DNA from: JBAQMG01 sp049302575
GTDB taxonomy: Bacteria; Bacillota; Desulfitobacteriia; Desulfitobacteriales; Desulfitobacteriaceae
Assembly: GCA_049302575.1 (NCBI GenBank)
Contig: JBAQMG010000030.1
Location: 1-43,622, forward strand
DNA: 43,622 nucleotides
Direction: 5' to 3'
Shown here: positions 23,836 through 31,490 of the stretch, one piece after another
Layout of the letters: every line of letters begins with the position of its first letter
How positions within the stretch are numbered: the stretch's first letter is position 1
Notes under the pieces: model-generated
Seen by the model: only the letters and a program-made list of their open reading frames with translations
What the model was told of the DNA's origin: nothing
The model's database searches: none
Program-made: the position numbers and the translations under genes

Positions 23836-24256
23836 ATTGAATTTGTCCAACTTCATCTAAAGCCCCTTGTTCACGATGCTCTTCCTTTAAGCGGAAAGCT
23901 GTTGCTTGTTTTTCCCTTAATCTAATTAGTTTTTCACACTCGCGCTTGGCCGCTATGAGCTCTAAACGGCTCTTATCCACCAGTTCTTCTTGCAGAACTA
24001 ACTCTTGCTCTCTTTGGCGTAATAAACTTAATTGTTGAGAGGCGAAGCTTTGCCAGCTTCCTAAATCCTCAGGGTAACTTAATCCTGCCTCACGTTGACC
24101 TTCCACAGCTGTCCTCCACTGACTATTTTGCTTGTCACGAAGCCTAGTTCGCTCTTGCAGATTAGTTACTTCTTTGGCCAATTGGATTTTTATTTCATCA
24201 AGTATTTGTTCAGCCAGACGCAGGCTTGTTTTGAGCCTAAAGTTAAATCTTGGCAT
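23819..24256 (-). CDS. fliJ: Flagellar export chaperone FliJ
   Basis: Coiled-coil rod of the export ATPase that links FliI to FlhA. From ATG 24256 (GGAGG seven bases upstream) it is 145 residues, almost entirely charged helix, beginning FNFRLKTSLRLAEQILDEIK as is usual for this family. It follows fliI by 32 bp. Its last residues come from the spacer repeat. Confidence 0.88.
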   Translation of the reverse strand: MPRFNFRLKTSLRLAEQILDEIKIQLAKEVTNLQERTRLRDKQNSQWRTAVEGQREAGLSYPEDLGSWQSFASQQLSLLRQREQELVLQEELVDKSRLELIAAKRECEKLIRLREKQATAFRLKEEHREQGALDEVGQIQFIMHK

Positions 24257-24288
24257 GAGTATACCTCCAATCAAGCAAACCCCCAAAT

Positions 24289-25602
24289 CTATACCTTCTG
24301 ATCAGTGAAGATTGACTTTAACTGATCAAGCATAACAGCCTGACTGACCTTTTCATCAATCTCTTGACAAACAAAACGAGTAATTTTTTCCCTATGTTTG
24401 ATCGCGGCATCAATGTGAGAATTGCTTCCCTGTATATAGGCCCCAATCTCGATTAAATCCTTTGCGTCATGATAAATTGCCAAGTGCTCGCGAACCTGAT
24501 TGGCGAGAGTTTTATGTTCTGGTTTAATTACATCTCCCATGACTCTGCTCACTGATTGCAAGATATCTATCGCCGGATAATGATTCTTGATAGCCAGTTC
24601 TCTGGTTAACACAACATGTCCGTCTAGGATACCTCTAACTGCATCCGCTATAGGTTCATTATGATCATCACCGTCAACTAAGACAGTGTAAATTCCAGTA
24701 ATGCTGCCCTTCTCCGCCATACCTGACCGTTCTAAAAGTTTCGGTAAAAGCGAAAAAACTGAGGGTGGATATCCTCGAGTAGCCGGTGGTTCACCTACCG
24801 TTAAGCCGATTTCACGTTGAGCCATCGCAAATCGAGTCACTGAATCCATCATTAACAGAACATTGAGACCGCGATCACGAAAATATTCAGCAATTGCGGT
24901 AGCAGTGAAAGCCGCTTTAAGACGAATAAGGGCAGGTTGATCTGAAGTCGCCACTATAATCACTGAGCGGGCAAGACCAGCTTGACCTAAATCCTTATCA
25001 ATAAAATCTCTAAGTTCCCTGCCCCGCTCCCCTACAAGGGCAATGACATTTACATCTGCATCAGTATTCCGAGCCATCATCCCTAATAACGTGCTTTTAC
25101 CTACCCCTGAACCAGCAAATATCCCCATTCTTTGACCGCGACCTATCGATAATAGGCCATCTATAGCTCGTATCCCAACATTTAAGCTTTCCGAGATCCT
25201 TGGACGCGTGAAAGCATTAGGTGGAGAATTTTGTAATGAATTGACCGTCTCAGTCAACAAGGGTCGTCCATCTAGAGGATGACCCAGTCCATCCAAAATC
25301 CTCCCAAGTAATTTAGGCCCTGTATTTACCATGAGCTTATGTTGTTGAGGAATGACCCTATCCCCTGGGGAAATACCTTCAAGTTCTGCTAAAGGCATTA
25401 ACAAAGTTGTTGAATCACGAAAACCAACGACTTCTGCTGGTATTTCTCGACCATCACGTGCGACAATATGGCAGAATTCCCCTACGCTTGAACGTGGTCC
25501 TGCTGCCTCTATCAAAAGCCCAACTATTTTGGACACTAAACCTTGAGCTGAGATAGGATCAATCAAGTCAACCTTCTGTGCCAGTCGATTCCAGTCCCCC
25601 AT
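24289..25602 (-). CDS. fliI: Flagellum-specific export ATPase FliI
   Basis: F1-beta-like ATPase of flagellar export, 437 residues. The Walker A is GIFAGSGVGKSTLLGMM (about 165-180), and VALVGERGRELRDFI, LLMMDSVTRFAMAQREIGL and GEPPATRGYPPSVFSLLPKLLERSG follow in the expected order. The start overlaps the end of fliH by 35 bp, and GGGAGG lies nine bases before the ATG. Confidence 0.97.
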   Translation of the reverse strand: MGDWNRLAQKVDLIDPISAQGLVSKIVGLLIEAAGPRSSVGEFCHIVARDGREIPAEVVGFRDSTTLLMPLAELEGISPGDRVIPQQHKLMVNTGPKLLGRILDGLGHPLDGRPLLTETVNSLQNSPPNAFTRPRISESLNVGIRAIDGLLSIGRGQRMGIFAGSGVGKSTLLGMMARNTDADVNVIALVGERGRELRDFIDKDLGQAGLARSVIIVATSDQPALIRLKAAFTATAIAEYFRDRGLNVLLMMDSVTRFAMAQREIGLTVGEPPATRGYPPSVFSLLPKLLERSGMAEKGSITGIYTVLVDGDDHNEPIADAVRGILDGHVVLTRELAIKNHYPAIDILQSVSRVMGDVIKPEHKTLANQVREHLAIYHDAKDLIEIGAYIQGSNSHIDAAIKHREKITRFVCQEIDEKVSQAVMLDQLKSIFTDQKV

Positions 25603-26488
25603 GTTTTAGTTCCTCCCGTAACACCTTTTCCAATCTTTCTAACTGAACTTCAAGCCTAGCATCAAAAATTCCTTCTTGGCACTCTAAGAAACAATCTCCT
25701 TGACTAAGAGTATCGTTTTTCACCCAGGTGCAAGGTGGTTGATTAGCCCGAGGGAGTTTATTAATCCAAGCCGCATCTTCAAGTGCAACATGCAGGCGCC
25801 AGCCTTCTCTGTTCTGGGGCAAGAGCATCAGGGATCTCATTATCTCCAGTAATTGTTGCGGTTTTAACCCCAAGGAAGTTCTCGCTAAGCGTTCCGCAAT
25901 TCGGATGGCTAATTTAAGTAAGGCTTCATCAACCTTTGAGTATTCCTCATTCAAGGCTCGTTGTGCCAAGCTAAAAAATGATTTAGCTTGTTCTATAATT
26001 CCTTGACCCTCCCGTTCTGACTCCCGAATACCCTTCTGATATCCTTCAGAATGGGCTATGTCTCGCACCAGGTTTTCCTCTTCTTTAGCATGTTGAATAA
26101 TTTCTTTTGCCTCAATTTCAGCTTGTCGAATCGTTTCCCCCGCCTTAATTTGCGCCTCCTGGAGAATTCGCTTTGCGTGTGCTTCCGCTTGATTAATTTT
26201 TTCAGAAGCTTTCCTTTCAGCTTCGACTAAAATATCAGAGATAATTTCCGAACTAACAGATTGCTCTGAATTACCAGTTAAACTAGGATATTTATTTGTG
26301 AGTACTTGAACCTGCTTGTTTAAATTAGTATTGTGATCGTAATTGTTTTTGGAATCGGCATTAATAACAGCCACGTTAGAATTAACGTTAAACCGTTCAA
26401 AGCCCTCTGCATAACCTTCCAGCAAACGTGGCGCTGAAACTTCGACTGTATAGCTTTTAAACACGCATCCTTTAGTAAACAATTTCAT
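25568..26488 (-). CDS. fliH: Flagellar export regulator FliH
   Basis: Stator-like partner that holds FliI at the export gate. From ATG 26488 (AGAGGTGG upstream) it is 306 residues, long for the family. The middle (about 75-165) is a highly charged coiled coil with many alanine/glutamate repeats, and the C-terminal FliH/V-type ATPase E-subunit region follows (VDEALLKLAIRIAERLARTSLG, then QGDCFLECQEGIFDARLEVQLERL). It overlaps fliG by 17 bp. Confidence 0.9.
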   Translation of the reverse strand: MKLFTKGCVFKSYTVEVSAPRLLEGYAEGFERFNVNSNVAVINADSKNNYDHNTNLNKQVQVLTNKYPSLTGNSEQSVSSEIISDILVEAERKASEKINQAEAHAKRILQEAQIKAGETIRQAEIEAKEIIQHAKEEENLVRDIAHSEGYQKGIRESEREGQGIIEQAKSFFSLAQRALNEEYSKVDEALLKLAIRIAERLARTSLGLKPQQLLEIMRSLMLLPQNREGWRLHVALEDAAWINKLPRANQPPCTWVKNDTLSQGDCFLECQEGIFDARLEVQLERLEKVLREELKHGGLESTGTEG

Positions 26489-27476
26489 CACTACCACCTC
26501 TAGAAATAACAATAGCTCCGCTTTCCTCAAGTTTGCGAATGACTTTTACAACTCGTTGTTGGGCTTCTTCAACATCCCGTAACCTGACAGGTCCCATGAA
26601 TTCCATATCTTCTTTGAGCATTTGTGAAGCTCTTGCTGACATATTTGATTGGATCTTGGCAGCGACCTCCGGCTCGGTTCCTTTTAAAGCCAAAGCCAAA
26701 TCCTTGGTTTCCACTTCTCTCAAAACTAACTGTACTCCACGGTCATCCAGCATAACAATATCCTCAAAGACAAACATTTGCCGCTTAATTTGTTCTGCTA
26801 AATCAGGATCATCCATTTCCATGGTTTCCATGACAATTTTTGTAGTTCCTGGATCAGCCCTATTCAACATATCTACCACACTTTGGATCCCACCAGAACT
26901 TGAATAGTCCGAAGGTGATAAACTAGAGATCTTGCGTTCTAATACTTTTTCAATTTCTTTCAGCACATCCGGGCTGGTACGCCCCATAAGGGCCATCCGT
27001 TTAGCTACATCTGCTTGACGTTCTGGGGTTAAACTAGCAATTAAAACTGCTGCCTTATCCGGCGTTAAATGAGTCATAATAAGAGCAATTGTCTGGGGAT
27101 GTTCACCTTGGATAAAAGACAAGAGTTGTTTGGGGTCAGTTCTTCGTACAATATCAAAAGGGCGCATCTTTAGTGATACAGAAAGTCTAGTAATTATTTC
27201 AAAAGCTCGTTGTTCTCCAAGTGCCCGCTCTAAAACATCGCGGGCGTACTCAATTCCTCCTTGAGCAATATAATCATTCGCCATACACATCTGGTGAAAC
27301 TCCAGCATCACGCTGTCACGATCTTCTGGAGAAATCCTCCGAAAATTGGCCATTTCCATCGTGAGTGCATCGATCTCCGCTTCACTTAAATGTTGTACTA
27401 TTAATGCAGATTGCTCTGAACCCAAGGCAATCATCAGGACTGCTGCCTTCTGAAACCCCGTTAAGGTTTGCCCCAT
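26472..27476 (-). CDS. fliG: Flagellar motor switch protein FliG
   Basis: C-ring protein that meets the stator and generates torque. It has 334 residues with the N-terminal FliF-binding domain (FQKAAVLMIALGSEQSALIVQHLSE), the middle domain (GEHPQTIALIMTHL) and the C-terminal torque domain (MFVFEDIVMLDDRGVQLVLREVETKDLALALKG). It starts one base after fliF. Confidence 0.97.
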   Translation of the reverse strand: MGQTLTGFQKAAVLMIALGSEQSALIVQHLSEAEIDALTMEMANFRRISPEDRDSVMLEFHQMCMANDYIAQGGIEYARDVLERALGEQRAFEIITRLSVSLKMRPFDIVRRTDPKQLLSFIQGEHPQTIALIMTHLTPDKAAVLIASLTPERQADVAKRMALMGRTSPDVLKEIEKVLERKISSLSPSDYSSSGGIQSVVDMLNRADPGTTKIVMETMEMDDPDLAEQIKRQMFVFEDIVMLDDRGVQLVLREVETKDLALALKGTEPEVAAKIQSNMSARASQMLKEDMEFMGPVRLRDVEEAQQRVVKVIRKLEESGAIVISRGGSDEIVY

Positions 27477-27477
27477 C

Positions 27478-29046
27478 TTATCGTTCCTCCGTCAACCAAG
27501 CTTTAAGTAAGCGTGCTACCTCATCAGGACTTTTGCGAGCATATTCTTGCACTGCTTGCCTGATTTTTTGCCGTTCTTGTTCATCAGCACTTTTAAGAGG
27601 TTTTTCGAGTTTAAGATTGTCCTCTTCTTGAGCAAGCAAAATTTCCTCCGCTTCGGCGGCAAGTGGCACGGCTCGCAGCTCCGTTTCAAAAGCTAACTCA
27701 GCCCTCCGGCGTCTGACTCTTGAACGCCAAAAAATCAACAGAAAAATAAGTCCTAAAAGAAGCACCGCTCCATACTCGGCGTACAACAGAACTTGTCTTC
27801 TAAGTTCAGCCTGAGCAAAAGCATTTTTTTCCTCTTGTAAACCAGTTTTATCAAAAGGAATAGCCGCAACCTGAATTTGATCTCCCCGAGCTTGGTCTAT
27901 TCCCGCAGCCGAAGCAACAATGGACTGAATCTGATCAACCTGGGTCTGAGTAACATCAGCCATAACTGAAATCGAGAGTCGTTTGATTGCACCAGGACTG
28001 ACAACTCTCTCTTCTTGCCTAGTATCCACTTGGTAATTTTCAGTATTAGTCGCTTTATTAGTTGAAGATGTTGTTCCCGAACTTGTGGGTGACGGGTAAG
28101 AAGGTACATTATTTGTGGTTCCGGGCACAGTGCCGGACGGGGTAGCGTTTGTAGCATTCTCAGAAGTACTCTGTTTACTTAAAACTGCGCCCGGACCATT
28201 CTTTTGTTCTGTTATTTTGATCTGATCAAAATCTAACACAACATTAGCACGCACGACTGTTTTGCCTGGGAAAACCCTATCCAACATACTTTGAATGGAT
28301 TTCCGGATATTTTCTTCGACCGTTTGTTGAAGTTGGATCTGCGTTCCAGACAAACGCTCTTGCATCCTACTCTGACTAAGAATGTCTGATAAAGTGTTCC
28401 CACTCGTGTCCACAATCGTCACATTCTCCATTGTTAACCCTTCAATTGAGGAAGCCATCAGCTTGGCAATTGCTCTAACTTGATCTTCGGCAATCTTTGT
28501 TCCGGGAACTAGTTTTAGAGTAACTCCTGCAGTTGTTGATTTCTCCTTTTCGGCAAATAAAGAAGGCTCTGGCATCACGATATGAACCCTGGCATCTGCA
28601 ACACTCGACAAGCTTTTAAGCGTAGTTTCAAGTTCATTTTGTAATCCTAAAACATAGCGCAATTTTTTATCAGCATCTGTTTCACCAAGATGCATCTGAT
28701 CTAAATAATCAAAACTAAATTTACTGGTCCCTGGTAAACCAGCATTAGCTAGTTGAAGACGAACCGCAGCAGCTTGCTGTTGTGGCACTTGAATGCTGCC
28801 CCCGTTATCTGCAAGACGGTAATCCAACTTCAAATCTTTTAATTTAGTTGTGATCGCCCCCGCATCAGTATCACTCAGATTTGTGAAAATAGACACGTAT
28901 TGGGGGCGGCTAGCCCAAACCATCAGAATAATCAGAGTCGAAGCGATCAAAAGAGGGGCTGCCACAATAATAATTTTCTGCGGGCGAGATAATTTGTTCC
29001 AAAATTTTTGCAAAGATTTTTTAATCTCTACCCACGAAAAATTCAT
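27478..29046 (-). CDS. fliF: Flagellar MS-ring protein FliF
   Basis: Forms the membrane ring on which the motor is built. From ATG 29046 (GGAGG upstream) it is 522 residues: helix 1 near residues 23-47, the ring-building domains (SIFTNLSDTDAGAITTKLKDL, LGLQNELETTLKSLSSVADARVHIVMPEPSLF), a disordered serine/threonine region (about 300-345), helix 2 near 434-455 and a short cytoplasmic tail that binds FliG. The open frame runs 20 codons upstream of the ATG into the structured spacer, without a ribosome site. Confidence 0.96.
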   Translation of the reverse strand: MNFSWVEIKKSLQKFWNKLSRPQKIIIVAAPLLIASTLIILMVWASRPQYVSIFTNLSDTDAGAITTKLKDLKLDYRLADNGGSIQVPQQQAAAVRLQLANAGLPGTSKFSFDYLDQMHLGETDADKKLRYVLGLQNELETTLKSLSSVADARVHIVMPEPSLFAEKEKSTTAGVTLKLVPGTKIAEDQVRAIAKLMASSIEGLTMENVTIVDTSGNTLSDILSQSRMQERLSGTQIQLQQTVEENIRKSIQSMLDRVFPGKTVVRANVVLDFDQIKITEQKNGPGAVLSKQSTSENATNATPSGTVPGTTNNVPSYPSPTSSGTTSSTNKATNTENYQVDTRQEERVVSPGAIKRLSISVMADVTQTQVDQIQSIVASAAGIDQARGDQIQVAAIPFDKTGLQEEKNAFAQAELRRQVLLYAEYGAVLLLGLIFLLIFWRSRVRRRRAELAFETELRAVPLAAEAEEILLAQEEDNLKLEKPLKSADEQERQKIRQAVQEYARKSPDEVARLLKAWLTEER

Positions 29047-29373
29047 TATGTTCCTCCTTCTTAGTAGGTAAGTCAAGCAACAATTGCCCGTTCGTAAACG
29101 CTTCATTTGCTATATCCACTCAGCATATGCTTTACTTTTAAGTTTACCTCGTGGCGTTACTCTCCACTGGAGACTAACGTTCCAAAACCCAAAAGTATTA
29201 CTGTAAGTGACGCCGTTTTTTAGCCGTCCATGGCAAAAACGGCATCAGTCCATCCATGGACAAGCCAATTGTCGTGCTTAACGTTTTATCGTCTACGTTC
29301 ATTGACGTAAATTACGCTACATGCTCTCTCTACAATAGTTGCTTAATACTTTCTAGATTAAGATGGTGGATCA
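29047..29373 (-). other. Structured non-coding spacer between fliE and fliF
   Basis: No gene is visible in these 327 bp. The stretch has dense inverted repeats: 29155-29179 (10 bp stem with one mismatch, three-base loop ACT); 29212-29220 with 29235-29243 (GCCGTTTTT, perfect 9 bp, the loop itself holding GCC/GGC); and 29248-29261 (GTCCAT/ATGGAC). A GACGATAA element (29293-29286), close to a sigma-28 -10, has only AATT at the expected -35. The hairpins lack T tracts on the minus strand, so simple terminators are less likely than a structured leader or small RNA. Confidence 0.6.
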
Positions 29374-29715
29374 CTAAATCTGCATGCGCATGATTTGATT
29401 ATACGCATCTAGCACTTTATTACGGACTTCAACTGTTAAGGATAAGGAAAGGTTGGCTTTTTCTAAAGCAACCATCGCCGTATGAAGATCCTGCGACTGA
29501 CCGGTTGCTATACCGATACTCGCTGCATCAGAGTTTTTCTGTAAAGTATCAACTTGATGCATTGCGTCCTTCAAAAAATTCGCAAAATCCGTGCCTGCTT
29601 TTTGAGCTCCCTCCATTGTCTTAAGGTTGGTCTGGTTTAAGATGGAATCAAGTTTAACAGTTTGATTAAGAGGTGTTAAAGGCATGAGTGGCGTAATTCC
29701 AGAAATTAAGCCCAT
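29374..29715 (-). CDS. fliE: Flagellar hook-basal body protein FliE
   Basis: Joins the MS ring and rod, and is the first exported protein. It has 113 residues, with the typical FliE features: DFANFLKDAMHQVDTLQKNSD, then DLHTAMVALEKANLSLSLTVEVRNKVLDAYNQIMRMQI at the C-terminus. It follows flgC by 7 bp. It is separated from fliF by a 327 bp spacer, although the two are normally adjacent. Confidence 0.95.
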   Translation of the reverse strand: MGLISGITPLMPLTPLNQTVKLDSILNQTNLKTMEGAQKAGTDFANFLKDAMHQVDTLQKNSDAASIGIATGQSQDLHTAMVALEKANLSLSLTVEVRNKVLDAYNQIMRMQI

Positions 29716-29722
29716 TTACCGA

Positions 29723-30208
29723 TTACCCCCTTCCTATTTCAAGAGCCTTCAGCGCCATTGACTTGCTGGCATTTAAGGCCGTGACATTAGCTTCATAAGC
29801 TCTGGAAGCTGAAATCATATCCACCATTTCCGTGATGATATTCACATTTGGTTGTCGAACATAGCCTACTGGTATTCCCTGTTCCGCCACTTTAGCAGCA
29901 TCGGGGGAATCCGGATTATATTCTAGCCGAAAAGGTGTTTGATCCTGTGTCACAGAGCTCACCTGAACACCATTTCCTGAGCTCTGTTCCTGTAATGTTT
30001 TTCCAAATAGTGTTCCAAAGTTAGTCTCTGGTGGTCGGGGAACAAAAAGGGCTACCTGTCGCCGATAGGGAACAGGATTTCCTCCTGGAGTAGTCTGAGC
30101 GGTTCGAGTCGAATTAATGTTTGCGATATTATTCGCAATCAGATCCAATCTGAGTCGTTGAGCAGTCAAACCTGAAGCACTCGTATCAATTGCTCCAAAA
30201 AGACCCAT
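29723..30208 (-). CDS. flgC: Flagellar basal-body rod protein FlgC
   Basis: Proximal rod subunit, 161 residues. The N-terminal rod motif (IDTSASGLTAQRLRLDLIANNIANINST) and the C-terminal EMVDMISASRAYEANVTALNASKSMALKALEIG helix are clear, and the FlgC-specific PYRRQVALF block follows. It has GGAGG before the ATG. Upstream is cheB (5 bp gap), where flgB would be expected. Confidence 0.95.
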   Translation of the reverse strand: MGLFGAIDTSASGLTAQRLRLDLIANNIANINSTRTAQTTPGGNPVPYRRQVALFVPRPPETNFGTLFGKTLQEQSSGNGVQVSSVTQDQTPFRLEYNPDSPDAAKVAEQGIPVGYVRQPNVNIITEMVDMISASRAYEANVTALNASKSMALKALEIGRG

Positions 30209-30213
30209 CTAAA

Positions 30214-30960
30214 CTACCTCCTTTGTACACATTCCACTATTGTGCGGCCGATCTCACCTAAAGGTACCACTCGATCGGCTAAGCCCGCATCGACCAAAGC
30301 CCTAGGCATTCCATAAACCACACAGGTTTCTTGCGACTCAGCTATTGCAAAACCCTCCATGGCCTTAATCTCTTTCATACCTCTTGCACCGTCATTTCCC
30401 ATCCCAGTCATTACAACCCCCAGTGTCCCTTTACCCACCTCTTTAGCCAAAGATAAAAACATGACATCGACTGAAGGATGGTAAAGGGTAGTAATCGGCG
30501 AATCATCTCCGATTTGAAGCACAAGTTGTCCGGCCCTACGGTGAACCTGCATTTGTTTACCAGCAGGAGCAATATAAATTGATCCCGCTTTTAATACTTC
30601 ACCCGTGGTTCCTTCACAAACGTGAAGAGGACAAATCCCATTTAAACGTTGAGCTAACGGTCCAGTAAAACCTGGTGGCATATGTTGGGCAACGATCACC
30701 GGCACTGAAAAATCGGCTGGCAACTGCGGCAAAACCGCTTGTAACGCTGACGGCCCTCCCGTAGATGTACCAATTGCCACGATTTCGATAGAATGTTTGG
30801 GAAAATACGAAGAAGTACGTTCCTGAAGGCCATTGATCAGGGGCATTTCAACACCCATAGTCACCTCTTGTGGCTGTAAAGCCTTTTGAATCGTAAGTCG
30901 CCTAAAGGGCGAATCAGCAACTACTAAAACGCTAATTACGGAATCAGGAGCCAAACTCAT
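30214..30960 (-). CDS. cheB: Chemoreceptor methylesterase CheB lacking its receiver domain
   Basis: Removes methyl groups from chemoreceptors. It has 248 residues, about 100 fewer than usual CheB. The catalytic domain is whole: Ser66 in GTSTGGPSA, His93 in AQHMPPGFTG, Asp190 in MGNDGARG. The N-terminal receiver is reduced to a remnant of about 25 residues: VLVVADSPFRR matches the first strand of CheB (normally VLVVDDSAFMR), with one metal-binding Asp changed to Ala, and everything containing the phosphate-accepting Asp is missing. The frame is continuous, so this is a deletion and not a frameshift. It overlaps cheW by 17 bp, with GAGGAG before the ATG. It should not be controlled by CheA phosphorylation (inference). 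Confidence 0.93.
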   Translation of the reverse strand: MSLAPDSVISVLVVADSPFRRLTIQKALQPQEVTMGVEMPLINGLQERTSSYFPKHSIEIVAIGTSTGGPSALQAVLPQLPADFSVPVIVAQHMPPGFTGPLAQRLNGICPLHVCEGTTGEVLKAGSIYIAPAGKQMQVHRRAGQLVLQIGDDSPITTLYHPSVDVMFLSLAKEVGKGTLGVVMTGMGNDGARGMKEIKAMEGFAIAESQETCVVYGMPRALVDAGLADRVVPLGEIGRTIVECVQRR

Positions 30961-31390
30961 GGTGCATCTCCTCGCCCATAATATAATTGAGATTCAAAAG
31001 GATTAATAATCGTTCACCATTTTTACCTACCCCTCGGATAAATTGCGCATCCATTCCTAAGGCAACTGGGGGAGGAGGTTCTATCGCTGAATCATCCAAC
31101 CGTAAGACTTCAGTAACAGCATCCACCCGAATCCCGAAAACTTTTTTTTGAACTTGCAGAACAATTATTCGACTTAGATCAGTTTCGGAAATCTTTTCCA
31201 TCCCAAAACGTGTTCTCAAACTTACAACAGGGATAACATTACCACGAAGATTAATTACACCTTCAACGTAGTTTGGCGCCTTTGGAACCCGAGTAATTGG
31301 AGGAATGCGAATAATTTCCTGAACCAGCATGATGTCTACCCCGAATTCCTCGGTCCCAAGGCCAAAGGTTACGAGTTGTTCTTGCGCCAT
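30944..31390 (-). CDS. cheW: Chemotaxis coupling protein CheW (first copy)
   Basis: Scaffold that joins CheA to receptors. It has 148 residues and a full CheW domain (TFGLGTEEFGVDIMLVQEIIRI, VEGVINLRGNVIPVVSLRTRFGM, then IRVDAVTEVLRLDDSAIEPPP). It lies 100 bp after cheA, the gap holding spacer repeats, and overlaps cheB by 17 bp. It is the likely main CheW. Confidence 0.95.
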   Translation of the reverse strand: MAQEQLVTFGLGTEEFGVDIMLVQEIIRIPPITRVPKAPNYVEGVINLRGNVIPVVSLRTRFGMEKISETDLSRIIVLQVQKKVFGIRVDAVTEVLRLDDSAIEPPPPVALGMDAQFIRGVGKNGERLLILLNLNYIMGEEMHHEFGS

Positions 31391-31403
31391 AAAGAAACCC
31401 CCT

Positions 31404-31490
31404 TTATCGATGTTCGAAGTTCGATGCTCGATGCTCGAATTTGAATAAAAACATAAAATTTTTTAGGTTATTTTATTGTCCATTATGCAT
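31404..31490 (-). repeat. Spacer repeats in the cheA-cheW gap
   Basis: A run of TTCGATGCTCGATGCTCGAA-type units (31404-31441) followed by an AT-rich stretch and TTATGCATTT. It matches the TCGATG type seen in the fliJ-flbD gap and, in a short form, at about 10563-10595. Confidence 0.7.

Noticed and set aside
26533..26907. 124-codon plus-strand open frame opposite fliG
   Set aside because: It lies wholly inside a conserved gene and its translation looks like a mirror of FliG codon usage.
29212..29243. Hairpin in the fliE-fliF gap as a rho-independent terminator
   Set aside because: On the minus strand the stem is followed by GTCACTTACAG without a T run, and fliF and later genes have no other obvious strong promoter.
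30214..30960. CheB shortened by a frameshift or wrong start
   Set aside because: The frame is continuous from a start with a good GAGGAG site, the relic of receiver strand 1 is at the N-terminus, and the upstream DNA codes for CheW.
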